From Chloroflexota bacterium (GTDB lineage Bacteria; Chloroflexota; Dehalococcoidia; JABGRK01): a DNA stretch of 64,000 bases. The position numbers and the translations under genes were made by a program. The stretch's first letter is position 1. Each line of letters starts with the position of its first letter. The stretch is taken from NCBI GenBank assembly GCA_018648325.1, contig JABGRK010000017.1, forward strand, positions 237,588-301,587, written 5' to 3'. The notes beneath the pieces are model-generated. The model saw nothing but the letters and a program-made list of their open reading frames with translations, ran no database searches and was not told where the DNA came from. Shown here in pieces: positions 30,965-41,028 of the stretch.

Positions 30965-32025
30965 TCTATGGTTCCTCCACCTATTACCGTATCGCCATTG
31001 TAAAAAACCACCGCTTGACCGGGTGTGATGGACATTTGTTCTTCGGTAAATTTGACGTGAACCCTGTCGTCGTTATCGGGTGTGATCATGGCATCGGCTG
31101 CTGAGTGTCTATATCTTATCTTGGCTTGGACTTGCATCGGTTCGGTAAGTTTATCAATAGCTATCCATTTAAGTTCTGTTGCGGTAAGCTCATCGCCGTA
31201 TAGATCGACTTTGGCCCCGACGTATACAATGTTTTTTTCTGCATCTATGCCAGTTACGTACAAAGGATCGGCGGCCGCTATTCCCAGACCTTTGCGCTGC
31301 CCGATCGTATAGAAGGGGATACCTTTATGCCGTCCCAGTTCATTTCCCTTGTTATCTAAAATGGGTCCCTCTATGGGAGTTTGCTCGAACAGTATAGAGT
31401 ATCCGCCGGTTATGAAATTCTGACTCTCTGCTTTATCTGCCACATCAAGACCAAGATCGTTTGCCTTTTTGCGTACCTCGTTTTTGATATAGTCACCCAG
31501 CGGGAAAACACATATGCTAAGTTGCGCTTGAGACAGCCCATACAGGAAATAGGTTTGATCTTTATTGTTATCTCTGGCTTTCTTGAGCAGGTAGCGACCG
31601 GACGGCTTATCATATTCAACACGTACGTAATGGCCCATAGCCAGCAGGTCAAAATCAAGGCCGGATGTGCGAGCCTTACTGACGAAGGCGTCGAACTTGA
31701 CTGTACGGTTGCACTTAACGCAGGGGTTGGGAGTTCTGCCGGAGCAATACTCGTCACAGGTGTAGTCCAGCACTTCTTTCCTGTATTCATCCCTTAGATC
31801 GATAACGTGGAAGGGGATTTTTAGTACGTCGGCGACGTGCTGTGCATCGGCGATATCTTCATCTTCCTCCGGGCCATAGCAACCGTGCACGTTTCCTTTG
31901 ACGGTTGCGTCGCCGGACCATATCTGCATAGTTGCACCGATTACCTCATGCCCGGCCTCTTTCATCAAGGCCGCCATTACCGAGGAATCGACGCCGCCGC
32001 TCATTGCGGCCAGAACCTTTGCCAT
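30961..32025 (-). CDS. mnmA: tRNA-specific 2-thiouridylase
   Basis: Transfers sulfur to U34 of tRNA-Lys, -Glu and -Gln. The AMSGGVDSSVMAALM PP-loop, the TPNPCVKCNRTVKF catalytic cysteine and the C-terminal ITPGQAVVFYNGDTVIGGG motif are clear. 354 residues, full length. It abuts thiE with no gap and precedes larE. It draws on cysteine-desulfurase sulfur, in keeping with the operon theme. Confidence 0.95.
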   Translation of the reverse strand: MAKVLAAMSGGVDSSVMAALMKEAGHEVIGATMQIWSGDATVKGNVHGCYGPEEDEDIADAQHVADVLKIPFHVIDLRDEYRKEVLDYTCDEYCSGRTPNPCVKCNRTVKFDAFVSKARTSGLDFDLLAMGHYVRVEYDKPSGRYLLKKARDNNKDQTYFLYGLSQAQLSICVFPLGDYIKNEVRKKANDLGLDVADKAESQNFITGGYSILFEQTPIEGPILDNKGNELGRHKGIPFYTIGQRKGLGIAAADPLYVTGIDAEKNIVYVGAKVDLYGDELTATELKWIAIDKLTEPMQVQAKIRYRHSAADAMITPDNDDRVHVKFTEEQMSITPGQAVVFYNGDTVIGGGTIE

Positions 32026-32676
32026 CTAAACAGTCCCTGCCCCGAATATCTGAGCCCGGATATCGCTTATCATGCCACCGATATTATCAGCACCCACGAT
32101 TTCGGTAACCAGTGCTACACAGCTTGCTCCATGACGCACTACATCGGCTACAACGCCCTTTTTTATGCCGCCTATGGCCACAAAGGGTACGTGATGGTGC
32201 TTGACCACATAATCCAGATACTCAAGGCCCACAGGCGCACAAACGTCCACCTTGGTTTCTGTGAAATACAGGGGCCCGACGCCGATATAATCAATATCCA
32301 AACCGACTGCCTCATCGACCTGCTGGGGCGAGTGCGTGGAAAGGCCGATAATCATTTTATCGCCCACCAGCTTACGTGCCACATCGACGGGCATATCGTC
32401 CTGACCCAGGTGAACGCCGTCAGCATTCACGGCCATTGCCAGGGCAACATCATCATTGACTATAAAACAAGCGTCGTACTGAGCACAAAGCTTCTTTAAC
32501 GCCATGCACTCGCGGTACTTCTGCTGCATGGAGAAGTCTTTTTCGCGGTACTGGATGATTTTGACGCCAGCCTTGAGCATTTCAGCTACCACTTCTTGGT
32601 TAGAACGGCCTTGCGAATAGCCGCTGGCTGTGATGCAATATAGATCTGTTTTTGGGAACTGGCGCTTTTTCATCAT
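32026..32676 (-). CDS. thiE: Thiamine-phosphate synthase
   Basis: Joins the pyrimidine and thiazole halves of thiamine. A TIM-barrel of 216 residues with VKIIQYREKDFSMQQ, the FIVNDDVALAMAVNADGVHLGQDD substrate region, DYIGVGPLYFTETK and VAIGGI. It lies between thiH and mnmA. Confidence 0.95.
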   Translation of the reverse strand: MMKKRQFPKTDLYCITASGYSQGRSNQEVVAEMLKAGVKIIQYREKDFSMQQKYRECMALKKLCAQYDACFIVNDDVALAMAVNADGVHLGQDDMPVDVARKLVGDKMIIGLSTHSPQQVDEAVGLDIDYIGVGPLYFTETKVDVCAPVGLEYLDYVVKHHHVPFVAIGGIKKGVVADVVRHGASCVALVTEIVGADNIGGMISDIRAQIFGAGTV

Positions 32677-32685
32677 ATTCCCCCT

Positions 32686-33792
32686 CTAGGTTAGATCATG
32701 CCAGTCTTTAAGTATGGGTTTATAGCCGTGGGCCGCCACAACCTTGCGCATCTGGTCTACCGTTCGATCATCGGAAATGTCGAATTGGCCGACGCTGTCC
32801 TTGGAATCGGTGTGACCTCCGACAACGGTGGATGATCCGGCAGACATTTTGGTTACTGCCAGCGGGATCAGGTTATCGCGCAGTTCAGCGCTTTCTCTTG
32901 TCGAAATAGTAAGACCCACTCTGGGTAAAAACAATCTTAGTGCCAGCAGGCTTTGCACAAGCTGGCTGTCTGAAACCGGGCACTCAGGTTCGTAATCTCC
33001 ACACTGAGGCCTCATTCTGGGAAGCGAAACGCTAACCTCTACATCAGGAAACTTCTTTTGCAGGTAGGCGGCATGTATACCGGCCTTAAATACCTCCTGC
33101 TGCCAGTTGGCCAGTCCCAGAAGCGGCCCGATATTGATAGTCCTGACTCCGGCCTGTCCCGCTCGCTCCGGTGCTTCCAGTCGAAATTTGTAATCGCGCT
33201 TGGGTCCTTTGGGATGAATGTCGGCGTATATCTTCTGATCATATACTTCCTGATAGATAGTGAGGCCATCCACTCCGGCAGCAATCAATTCTGCGTATTC
33301 ATCTTGAGAGAGCGGATATATTTCGGTGGCGATTGATGAGAAGTACTTTCGCAGTATAGAAACACAATCTTTAATATAGGATACAGACGAGTGCTGGCGT
33401 GATTCACCGGTAAGTATTAGGATATGCTTAAGTCCTGTTTTGGCGATCTCATGGGCTTCCATCTCAACCTCAACCAAACTCAATTTACGTCTTGTGATGT
33501 CGTTGGAGGCGTTAAAGCCGCAATAAACGCAGTAGTTAACGCAGTAGTCGGCAAGATACATGGGTGTGTAGATAAGAATGCAGCGCCCGAAGTGCCGCAA
33601 TGTGACCTTGTAGGCCTGCTGGGCTATCTGCTCAATCATGTCAGACGCAGCAGGTGAGAGCAACGCCAGAAAATCATCCGGGCGCAACTTTGGTTTATCG
33701 ATAATGCTGGCGATTTTTGACGTGGTGGTATTTTTGAGGCTCGCCTGCGTATCGATGTTTTGCAGATTAATTATTTCATCATAAAAGGACAT
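32686..33792 (-). CDS. thiH: 2-iminoacetate synthase ThiH
   Basis: A radical-SAM enzyme that cleaves tyrosine to give dehydroglycine for the thiazole ring, the anaerobic route that replaces ThiO. The radical-SAM cysteines are C84, C88 and C91 in [12 protein letters not shown]. 368 residues, normal length. The choice of ThiH supports an anaerobic host. It is downstream of thiG by 15 bases. Confidence 0.94.
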   Translation of the reverse strand: MSFYDEIINLQNIDTQASLKNTTTSKIASIIDKPKLRPDDFLALLSPAASDMIEQIAQQAYKVTLRHFGRCILIYTPMYLADYCVNYCVYCGFNASNDITRRKLSLVEVEMEAHEIAKTGLKHILILTGESRQHSSVSYIKDCVSILRKYFSSIATEIYPLSQDEYAELIAAGVDGLTIYQEVYDQKIYADIHPKGPKRDYKFRLEAPERAGQAGVRTINIGPLLGLANWQQEVFKAGIHAAYLQKKFPDVEVSVSLPRMRPQCGDYEPECPVSDSQLVQSLLALRLFLPRVGLTISTRESAELRDNLIPLAVTKMSAGSSTVVGGHTDSKDSVGQFDISDDRTVDQMRKVVAAHGYKPILKDWHDLT

Positions 33793-33807
33793 GATATTTA
33801 GCCTTGA

Positions 33808-34581
33808 TTATTCGTTTCTAAGAAAGCCGGTAAGCGGGGATGAAGCCTTGGCCAGATCTGCCGTGGCTCCTGGGCCAGCAAGATATGCCTTGCGTCCACA
33901 CTCAACCGCCTGCCCAAAGGCCTCTGCCATGAGCACGGGATCGTCTGCGGTGGCAATAGCGGTGTTGACCAGCACTGCCGCACAGCCCATCTCCATTGCC
34001 TCGGCTGCCTCTGATGGACGTCCGATTCCGGCATCTACAATAATGGGTAGGTCTATTTCGTCAATGAGTACCTTTACCAGTTCCTTTGTTTTCAGACCCC
34101 GGTTGGTTCCGATGGGTGCGCCCAGTGGCATGATGGCTGCTGCTCCGGCATCGACCATACGCTTGGCTGCCATTAAATCAGGGCTCATATATGGCAGCAC
34201 GACAAAGCCTTCTTTAGCTAGAATCTCAACTGCTGTGATCGTTTCGAAGTTATCGGGCAGCAGGTATTTCTGGTCAGATATTACTTCGATCTTTACCCAG
34301 TTGCTGCCACTGGCGGCGCGTGCTATGCGGGCGATTTTTATCGCCTCATCAGCATTGCGTGCACCGGAGGTGTTTGGCATCATGATTACATCTGAACTGA
34401 GATACTCAAGCATGTTTTCTTCAGGAATATCGAAATCCACCCGGCGAAGGGCTACAGTTACCACCTGTGATTTGGAAGCCTTTATTACATCCGGTATCTG
34501 GTTGTAATCAGCAAACTTGCCTGTTCCTATAAACAGCCTGCTGTCCAGCTCCTTGCCGCCTATTTTGAACTTGTCGTCCAT
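33808..34581 (-). CDS. thiG: Thiazole synthase ThiG
   Basis: Forms the thiazole phosphate from deoxyxylulose phosphate, dehydroglycine and ThiS thiocarboxylate. A 257-residue barrel with [14 protein letters not shown], the catalytic lysine region [17 protein letters not shown], and [28 protein letters not shown]. It starts 3 bases after thiS. Confidence 0.95.
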   Translation of the reverse strand: MDDKFKIGGKELDSRLFIGTGKFADYNQIPDVIKASKSQVVTVALRRVDFDIPEENMLEYLSSDVIMMPNTSGARNADEAIKIARIARAASGSNWVKIEVISDQKYLLPDNFETITAVEILAKEGFVVLPYMSPDLMAAKRMVDAGAAAIMPLGAPIGTNRGLKTKELVKVLIDEIDLPIIVDAGIGRPSEAAEAMEMGCAAVLVNTAIATADDPVLMAEAFGQAVECGRKAYLAGPGATADLAKASSPLTGFLRNE

Positions 34582-34584
34582 TCC

Positions 34585-34782
34585 CTAGCCTCCAGCCACA
34601 AACTGTATAAGTTCTACTCTGTCATTCGCGTTAAGTGCGGTGTTTTCCCATTGCGCCTGTTCTATGATCACGTCGTTTAGCACCACTACAATGTTGTCAG
34701 CAGCATCTTTAATCCGAATCAGTTGCTCAATCGAAGAGCCGTCCGGTATTTCTGTTTCCTTGCCGCTGATTTCTATTAGCAC
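34585..34782 (-). CDS. thiS: Thiamine sulfur carrier ThiS
   Basis: A ubiquitin-fold carrier of about 65 residues ending in VELIQFVAGG with the Gly-Gly tail. The GTG at 34782 is preferred: GGAG lies 9 bases upstream, whereas the TTG at 34797 overlaps that box. It is the first gene of the riboswitch-controlled operon. No thiF follows, so its activation probably depends on the E1 at 37616-38626. Confidence 0.92.
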   Translation of the reverse strand: MLIEISGKETEIPDGSSIEQLIRIKDAADNIVVVLNDVIIEQAQWENTALNANDRVELIQFVAGG

Positions 34783-34800
34783 TTTGATGATCTCCAATTA

Positions 34801-34829
34801 AAAAAGCCTACCCGCAGGTAAGCTTTTTA
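34801..34829 (-). terminator. Attenuator terminator of the TPP riboswitch
   Basis: On the minus strand AAGCUUACC pairs with GGUAGGCUU (one G-U pair) across a 4-base loop, followed by a U-run at about 34805-34799. It lies between the aptamer and thiS and would stop transcription when thiamine pyrophosphate is bound. Confidence 0.88.
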
Positions 34830-34837
34830 TTTTATTT

Positions 34838-34932
34838 GCTTCCCTACGTTGGAATTACCCAAATCAGGTTTAAAGGGTTAAGTGCTTGAGTTAACAAAAC
34901 ACTCTCTCAGCCTAAAAATGGCACCCCTAGTT
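34838..34932 (-). ncRNA. TPP riboswitch (THI element)
   Basis: Read on the minus strand, the conserved aptamer parts appear in order: CTAGGGGTGCC, GGCTGAGAGAG, ACCCTTTAAACCTGAT, GGGTAATTCCAACGTAGGGA. These are the hallmark THI-box segments. A TATAAT at 34982-34977 provides a likely -10 box about 45 bases upstream. The terminator downstream gives transcriptional control of thiS-thiG-thiH-thiE-mnmA-larE. Confidence 0.96.
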
Positions 34933-35045
34933 AAGATTTATTATTTGCCTTTCTAACTCATAGTCGATCTGGTTATATTATAAACCAAACTGGCCATGAT
35001 TATAAGTCTATACAAATGGGATGGGTATACAGGTATGGTAGTTTT

Positions 35046-35288
35046 TTAAGCTTCTACAATATTACCCAGTACCGGGTCAACCCGTACTCCCGTGGATTCT
35101 ACCCACTCAAGGCCCTTATCAATGTTGTTTTCCTCGCCCTCAAGCTCCAGCATAACCCAGCCTTTGTTCTCACTGACATCGGCACGGCGAACGTTGGTTA
35201 TTATGCTGTACTTAATCCCCAGATCATATATGATGGGCTCTTTTATCAGTTTTTGAGGAAATGTAAACATTACCTGTCTTTTTGCCAT
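35046..35288 (-). CDS. NIL-domain protein
   Basis: An 80-residue stand-alone NIL domain (VMFTFPQKLIKEPIIYDLGI at the start, WVMLELEGEENNIDKGLEWV later), without the ferredoxin part carried by its relative at 17677-18084. NIL domains bind methionine or partners in methionine/homocysteine systems. It is the last gene of sulfur island 2, 58 bases after cysK. AGGTGA precedes the ATG. A role in cysteine or methionine metabolism is inferred. Confidence 0.85.
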   Translation of the reverse strand: MAKRQVMFTFPQKLIKEPIIYDLGIKYSIITNVRRADVSENKGWVMLELEGEENNIDKGLEWVESTGVRVDPVLGNIVEA

Positions 35289-35346
35289 TAAGATTCACCT
35301 CCATCGTATGATACCATGTAGACCGCATAATTTTCAAAGTTCTTAT

Positions 35347-36339
35347 TTAACTCTCAGGTTCTTGAAAAAGCCACGTGGACAGATATCTTTCGCCCGTATC
35401 CGGCAGAATAACCACGACGAGTTTACCTTCGTTTTCAGGTCTCTTGGCTACCTGAATTGCTGCCCATGTTGCGGCTCCCGATGAAATACCTGCAAGTATG
35501 CCTTCTTCCTTGGCCAGTCTGCGTGCTGTTGCTCCAGCATCATCGTTGTCCACCTGGACTATCTCGTCGATAAGATCGGTTTGCAGTACGTTTGGTATAA
35601 AACCGGCACCGATGCCCTGAATCTTATGTGGTCCGGGATCTCCACCGGAAAGGACCGGCGAACCTATCGGCTCAACCGCTATGGCCTTGAAGTTGGGGTT
35701 TTTCTTCTTTAATACCTGCGCGACACCAGTGATGGTTCCACCTGTACCTACGCCTGAAACGAGGATATCGACTTTGCCATCGGTGTCACGCCATATCTCT
35801 TCAGCGGTGGTAAGTGTATGTATTTCAGGGTTGGCAGGATTGTTAAACTGCTGTGGCAAAAAGCTGTTGGGAGTTGATTCAGCCAGTTCAGCGGCTTTCT
35901 TGATGGCTCCGGGCATTCCCTCTGCTCCGGGAGTCAGTACAAGCTCTGCTCCGAAGATCGAAAGCAACTGCCTGCGTTCCATAGACATGGTGTCCGGCAT
36001 AGTCAAAACAAGCCTGTATCCACGGGCGGCGCAGACAAAGGCCAGCGCGATGCCGGTGTTGCCGCTGGTAGGCTCGATTATCACCGAATCCTTGTTAATA
36101 AGTCCCTTGTCTTCGGCATCAACGATCATGGCTACACCGATTCTATCTTTAACAGAACTTATGGGGTTAAACGACTCCAGTTTAGCTGCAATAGTGGCCT
36201 TGGCTCCGTCAACAACTTTATTTAATTTCACAAGCGGGGTATTGCCAATCAGCTCAACGCAATTATTGATAATTCCCCTGGTCAGCTTGGGTATTTCAAT
36301 TGTTTTAAACTTCAGTTTTTCTACGTTTTGTGGTGACAT
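35347..36339 (-). CDS. cysK: Cysteine synthase (O-acetylserine sulfhydrylase)
   Basis: A PLP enzyme making cysteine from O-acetylserine and sulfide, or from a thiocarboxylate carrier in CysM-like forms. K64 in [11 protein letters not shown] binds [20 protein letters not shown] and [15 protein letters not shown] are the substrate and phosphate loops. 330 residues with a slightly long N-terminus. It is in island 2 with cysE, 109 bases after the desulfurase gene. Confidence 0.92.
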   Translation of the reverse strand: MSPQNVEKLKFKTIEIPKLTRGIINNCVELIGNTPLVKLNKVVDGAKATIAAKLESFNPISSVKDRIGVAMIVDAEDKGLINKDSVIIEPTSGNTGIALAFVCAARGYRLVLTMPDTMSMERRQLLSIFGAELVLTPGAEGMPGAIKKAAELAESTPNSFLPQQFNNPANPEIHTLTTAEEIWRDTDGKVDILVSGVGTGGTITGVAQVLKKKNPNFKAIAVEPIGSPVLSGGDPGPHKIQGIGAGFIPNVLQTDLIDEIVQVDNDDAGATARRLAKEEGILAGISSGAATWAAIQVAKRPENEGKLVVVILPDTGERYLSTWLFQEPES

Positions 36340-36448
36340 GTTTCCTCTCCTTTTTGTAGTTAATATATAAACTAATAGGTTGGTGTATCAAATCAAATAT
36401 GGCACTATATCAGCGGTAACGCTTGCTGTTCCGCCGGGCCAATATTTT

Positions 36449-37606
36449 TTAAGCAACACCTCCTTTTGAGTTTGCCATCTTTTTGAGTGCCTCGACGGTA
36501 AAGTCAATGTCCTCAATTGTGTTGAAATAACCAAGTCCGATGCGTACGGACCCTGTGGGGAATGTGCCAAATGTTTTATGTGCAACCGGAGCGCAGTACA
36601 GCCCCGTTCTCACTTTAATATCAAACGACTGGTCTAAAATAGCACCGGCCTCTGCCGGCTCCCAGCCCTCAATATTGAATGAAACAACGGCTACCTGTTT
36701 TTCAGCATCGTTAGGGCCGTACACTGTTATCTGAGGAATGCTCAAAAGTCCGTTTAACAGATGACCTATCAGTTCTATCTCGTGATCCCTGATATTCTTT
36801 ACTCCAAGGTCCAGTATGAATCTGAGCGCTGCGCCCAGCCCCGCGATGCCCACCGTGTTGGGAGTACCGCTCTCGTACATTTGGGGCAACTGGGTTGGCT
36901 GCTTTTCAAGCTCGGACTGTGAGCCGGTGCCGCCCTCTCGAATCGAGTCAAGTACGGCGCGTTTGCCAACGTAAAGAACTCCTGTACCGGGAGGTCCCAG
37001 CAACCCTTTATGTCCGGAAAACGCCAGCAGGTCTATATGGCTGTCTTTAATGTTTATAGGATAGGTACCGGCGGTTTGAGCCGCATCTACCATAAAAATT
37101 ACATTATGCTTTTTGGCAATTTCGCCATATTCCTTTATTGGCTGAATCACTCCGGTAACGTTGGAGGCATGTGTAACTACGATCAGTTTGGTTTCTTTTG
37201 TGATTGCCTTTTCTATGTCGTCGGCTGATAGACTTCCTGTTTGTTTATCAGATGCCAGCCGTGTGACTTTTACTTCCTGCTGTTCAAGTTTGGTTAGCGG
37301 GCGAACTACGGAATTATGCCCTATGCTATCTGTGATTACGTGATCGCCAGCTTTTAGTAACCCTTTAAGTCCCAGATTTAGGGCGTCTGTACAGTTAAGG
37401 GTGAATATCACCCTGTTTTTGTCGGATGCGTCGATCAGTTGTGCGACCAGTATGCGTGCCTCCTCGACGGCTGAACCGGCGGCAATAGCCATGGAATGGC
37501 TGGCACGTCCGGGGTTTCCGCCTACTGTGCGCAAAAAGCTTTCCATCGTCTTGTAGACGATTTCCGGCTTGGGCCACGATGTTGCTGCATTATCCAGATA
37601 GATCAT
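36449..37606 (-). CDS. Cysteine desulfurase family protein (SufS/EF2568-like)
   Basis: A class V aminotransferase-fold PLP enzyme of 385 residues. K200 in FSGHKGLLGPPGTG binds PLP, and C338 in RTGLYCAPVAHKTFG is the likely persulfide cysteine. The family takes sulfur from cysteine and passes it on. It sits 9 bases after an E1-like gene, so it probably charges the ThiS/MoaD carriers with sulfur. The symbol is left open because several desulfurase subfamilies exist. Confidence 0.88.
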   Translation of the reverse strand: MIYLDNAATSWPKPEIVYKTMESFLRTVGGNPGRASHSMAIAAGSAVEEARILVAQLIDASDKNRVIFTLNCTDALNLGLKGLLKAGDHVITDSIGHNSVVRPLTKLEQQEVKVTRLASDKQTGSLSADDIEKAITKETKLIVVTHASNVTGVIQPIKEYGEIAKKHNVIFMVDAAQTAGTYPINIKDSHIDLLAFSGHKGLLGPPGTGVLYVGKRAVLDSIREGGTGSQSELEKQPTQLPQMYESGTPNTVGIAGLGAALRFILDLGVKNIRDHEIELIGHLLNGLLSIPQITVYGPNDAEKQVAVVSFNIEGWEPAEAGAILDQSFDIKVRTGLYCAPVAHKTFGTFPTGSVRIGLGYFNTIEDIDFTVEALKKMANSKGGVA

Positions 37607-37615
37607 TTTTTATAC

Positions 37616-38626
37616 TTACATTCCTATGTACTTGGCATACAATCCTCTGGCCAGAGACTCATCACTAGTGTTTTTCACAATGGCTCTGCCGTCGGGGAAA
37701 ACTACCAGTTTTTGATTATCAACTTCAAAGTTAAGCATAAATTCGTTTGAGCTTACTGTACCCAGAGGATTGAGCTTTTTTTTCAGCTGCGCAAATGATA
37801 TTTTTTTGCGCTTGGGATTTAGTATTTGCACGGAGTTTTGTCCGCAAAGTACGGTTGTCACTGTACCATGTCTGGCTTCAAGGAAATCGTAGGTGCCATT
37901 GCATGTGGGGCAATCGGCACGGTGTTTGCTCTTGAATTTAAGGAAGGTATCTTCCCAGACATCAACCATAATGACGCCCAAGTTTAGCTTGGCAGATTCG
38001 GTCAGTATCTTGAGTGCCTCGGCAGATTGCAGGGCCCCGATGGTCATGGTTGCCGGGCCTATCACTCCCGCTGTATCGCAAGTGAGTGCTACGCCCTGTT
38101 CCGGAAGTTTGGGCAGACGGCACCTGAAGCACGGTGTGGTGCCCGGAATTATGTTCATGGTCATGCCGCCGGATGCTACGGCGCCGCCGTATATCCAGGG
38201 AATCTTATGCTTAAGCGATACATCGTTTATCAGCAGGCGCGTTTCAAAATTATCCGAACCGTCGATGATCAGATCTGCGCCTTCTACCAGACTTTCCACG
38301 GTGGAGTAGTTGATGTCTGATACTACGCCTTCGATCTTGACATCCGAATTGATTTTACTTAAGTGACGCTGGGCTGCTACCGCTTTGGGAATCTGATTTT
38401 CTACATCTTCTTCATTAAACAGAAGTTGGCGTTGCAGGTTGTGTATTTCGATAAAATCTCTGTCTATAATCTTTACTCTACCCACTCCAGCGCGTACCAG
38501 TGCACTGGCCGAAACGGTGCCCAGCGCTCCGCAACCGGCAACAACCACAAAGCTATCTGCCAGCTTTTGCTGCCCCTGCTTGCTGATACCGGGGAATATA
38601 GTTTGTCTTGAGTATCTATCGATCAT
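37616..38626 (-). CDS. ThiF/MoeB/HesA family E1-like adenylyltransferase
   Basis: Adenylates the Gly-Gly end of a ubiquitin-fold sulfur carrier. It has the ATP-binding GCGALG (31-36), the catalytic-cysteine region LTCDTAGVIGP (C183) and two CxxC zinc pairs at C166/C169 and C239/C242. About 75 further residues follow the E1 core, including KKISFAQLKKKLNPLGTVSS. It is the only E1 in the window, though four carriers are present, so it may serve several. 336 residues; 24 bases after thrC. Confidence 0.88.
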   Translation of the reverse strand: MIDRYSRQTIFPGISKQGQQKLADSFVVVAGCGALGTVSASALVRAGVGRVKIIDRDFIEIHNLQRQLLFNEEDVENQIPKAVAAQRHLSKINSDVKIEGVVSDINYSTVESLVEGADLIIDGSDNFETRLLINDVSLKHKIPWIYGGAVASGGMTMNIIPGTTPCFRCRLPKLPEQGVALTCDTAGVIGPATMTIGALQSAEALKILTESAKLNLGVIMVDVWEDTFLKFKSKHRADCPTCNGTYDFLEARHGTVTTVLCGQNSVQILNPKRKKISFAQLKKKLNPLGTVSSNEFMLNFEVDNQKLVVFPDGRAIVKNTSDESLARGLYAKYIGM

Positions 38627-38650
38627 GTTTTGTTAGTTACTCCTGTTAAA

Positions 38651-39868
38651 CTATTTATCAAAAGCGCTGTCAAACGATTCTACGGTGGGTTCCACCAGCG
38701 TAGCGTGAACCACATCGGCCATAATATCCTGTGTTCTTGGGCCTGCACCTGTAATAACGGCAACAGTGAGGTCATCAGGTTTGATTTTACCTGCTGCTAC
38801 AAGCTTTTTAAGCACTGCTATAACCACTCCTCCCGTTGCTTCGGCGAAGATGCCCTCGGTTTGAGCCAGCAGTTTTATTCCGGTTAAGGCTTCTTTATCA
38901 GATACTGCCCAGGCTCCTCCTCCAGACTCTTTTGCAATCTTGACTGCATATTCGCCGTCTGACGGGTTGCCGATGGCTATGGACTTGGCTATGGTATCGG
39001 GTGTGACCGGATTAATGTGTTTGCTGTCATTATTATAGGCATTAACGATGGGAGAGCTTCCCGCGGCCTGAGAAACATACATGCGGGTTTTGACCGGGTC
39101 TATCAGTCCTAAAATTGCTAGCTCGTTAAGACCTTTCCATATACGGGTAAACATCAGCCCTGAACCGGCCGGTGCAATCACGCAGTCGGGGGCTTGCCAA
39201 CCCAGCTGCTCGCCAATTTCATGACCAAGCGTTTTGCTGCCTTCTGCGTAATAGGGGCGCAGATTTATATTGATAAAACCCCAGTTATACTTCTGCGAAA
39301 GGTTGATACAAAGACGATTGACATCGTCATAACTTCCGTTAACGGTGACAAGGTTGGGTTTGTGAATTGCCGCCCCTACCATTTTGCCCGATCCCAGATT
39401 GGATGGGATAAATACGTAGGACTTCAGGTTTGCTTTTGCGGCATGCGCGGCAACGCTGGCAGCCAGATTCCCGGTTGATGCACAGGCAACTGTGTCGAAC
39501 CCAAATTCCAGCGCCTTGGTTACAGCAACCGATACCGCCCTGTCTTTAAACGAATAGGTAGGATTGAGACAATCGTTTTTGACGTATAGATTCTTAAGCC
39601 CCAACTCCTTACCCAGATTATCGGCCTTGGTAAGGGGGGTATAGCCGGTGCCGATATCCACCTCTTTGCTATCTACAGGTAACAGATCGCGGTATCGCCA
39701 CATGCTAACCGGTTGCGCGCATAAGTTATCTTTGCTTACTGTTTTCTTCATGGCCTCGTAATCGTAAGTGACGTCAATGCGGCCGAGGCAGACGTCACAC
39801 ATATTGCGTGGCTCCAGCGGGTATTCTTGGCCGCATTTTCTGCAGCGCAGTGCTTTTGCGTAAGACAT
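38651..39868 (-). CDS. thrC: Threonine synthase
   Basis: A PLP enzyme forming threonine from O-phosphohomoserine. The N-terminal zinc ribbon is C9, C12, C24, C27, and K108 in NPTYSFKDRA binds PLP; ACASTGNLAASVAAHAAKA follows. 405 residues. It lies between the metB-like gene and the E1 gene, at the branch point where activated homoserine goes to threonine or methionine. Confidence 0.9.
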   Translation of the reverse strand: MSYAKALRCRKCGQEYPLEPRNMCDVCLGRIDVTYDYEAMKKTVSKDNLCAQPVSMWRYRDLLPVDSKEVDIGTGYTPLTKADNLGKELGLKNLYVKNDCLNPTYSFKDRAVSVAVTKALEFGFDTVACASTGNLAASVAAHAAKANLKSYVFIPSNLGSGKMVGAAIHKPNLVTVNGSYDDVNRLCINLSQKYNWGFININLRPYYAEGSKTLGHEIGEQLGWQAPDCVIAPAGSGLMFTRIWKGLNELAILGLIDPVKTRMYVSQAAGSSPIVNAYNNDSKHINPVTPDTIAKSIAIGNPSDGEYAVKIAKESGGGAWAVSDKEALTGIKLLAQTEGIFAEATGGVVIAVLKKLVAAGKIKPDDLTVAVITGAGPRTQDIMADVVHATLVEPTVESFDSAFDK

Positions 39869-39888
39869 ACTGCCTCCTTCTTATTTTT

Positions 39889-41028
39889 TTAAGCTTTTTT
39901 GAGTGCTTTCTTCAGGTCGTCTATAAGATCGTCTGCGTTTTCAAGTCCTATGGACAGGCGAATCAGTTCGTTGGTAATTCCCACGGTTTGCCTGTAATCC
40001 TCAGGCATCGAGGCGTGGCTCATCCCACCGGGGTGTTCTACCAGCGAGGCGGCGCCACCCAGCGATTCAGCCAGTGCAAACAGGTCAAATCCTCTAAGTA
40101 CTTCTTCAACATTAGATCCTTTTTTGAGTACGAAGGACATCATTCCCCCGAAGCCTTTCATCTGCCGTGCGGCGATATCGTGGCCGGGATGGTCCTTTAG
40201 CCCGGGGTAAAATACCTTGTCGACGGCAGGATGGGCTACCAGATAATCCGCTACTTTAGCGGCGTTTTGCTGATGCTTCTCCATTCTAATTGCAAGTGTT
40301 TCAATTCCACGCAGTACCAACCAGCTGTCAAAAGGCGCTGCACAGGTGCCCATGCCGTTTTGCAAATAGTGTACTCTTGCACTCAGTTCGTCGGTGGATG
40401 TTACTATCGCCCCGCTTACAACATCGCAGTGCCCGTTCAGATACTTGGTGGTGGAATGCACCACAAGGTCTATCCCAAGTGCGATGGGGTTTTGCAGATA
40501 CGGGCTGGCAAATGTGTTGTCAATTACGGATAACATGTTATTCTTTTTAGCGATATCAACAATCATCTCAATATCAACTATGTTGAGCAGCGGATTGGAA
40601 GGCGTCTCTATCCATATCATTTTCGTATTGGGCCTTATTGCATCCTCAATGCGCTGCCTGCTATCCATCCTGATGAAGCTAAACTCTATGCCAAATCTGG
40701 TCATTACATCGGCAAATAGCCTGTAGGTTCCGCCGTAAACATCGTCACCGCAAACCACGTGATCGCCTGCACTTAGCAGGTGAATCGCCGTTGCCTCGGC
40801 AGCCATACCGGTGGCAAATGCAAAACCGGCCTTGCCACCCTCAAGACGGGCTATGGTATCTTCAAGCACTTTTCTTGTTGGATTGGCCGTGCGGGAATAA
40901 TCGAAACCCTTGGTTTTACCTATGTCCTCAAACATGAACGTGGATGTCTGGTAGATGGGGTATGCTACCGCATTGTATGCCCCTTCCGGCCTGTTGCCTG
41001 CATGTATTGATAAGGTCTCAAACTTCAT
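39889..41028 (-). CDS. metB: Cystathionine gamma-synthase/lyase family PLP enzyme
   Basis: A Cys/Met-metabolism PLP enzyme of 379 residues. K195 in [20 protein letters not shown] binds [18 protein letters not shown] and [15 protein letters not shown] are conserved. Sequence alone does not separate gamma-synthase (making cystathionine from cysteine) from gamma-lyase (releasing cysteine from cystathionine). Next to cysE and thrC, either fits. The start overlaps the cysE gene by 4 bases. Confidence 0.85.
   Translation of the reverse strand: MKFETLSIHAGNRPEGAYNAVAYPIYQTSTFMFEDIGKTKGFDYSRTANPTRKVLEDTIARLEGGKAGFAFATGMAAEATAIHLLSAGDHVVCGDDVYGGTYRLFADVMTRFGIEFSFIRMDSRQRIEDAIRPNTKMIWIETPSNPLLNIVDIEMIVDIAKKNNMLSVIDNTFASPYLQNPIALGIDLVVHSTTKYLNGHCDVVSGAIVTSTDELSARVHYLQNGMGTCAAPFDSWLVLRGIETLAIRMEKHQQNAAKVADYLVAHPAVDKVFYPGLKDHPGHDIAARQMKGFGGMMSFVLKKGSNVEEVLRGFDLFALAESLGGAASLVEHPGGMSHASMPEDYRQTVGITNELIRLSIGLENADDLIDDLKKALKKA

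Noticed and set aside
35289..36448. A SAM or cysteine riboswitch in island 2
   Set aside because: The gaps around cysK are short and contain none of the conserved SAM-box segments; control by Rrf2 fits better.
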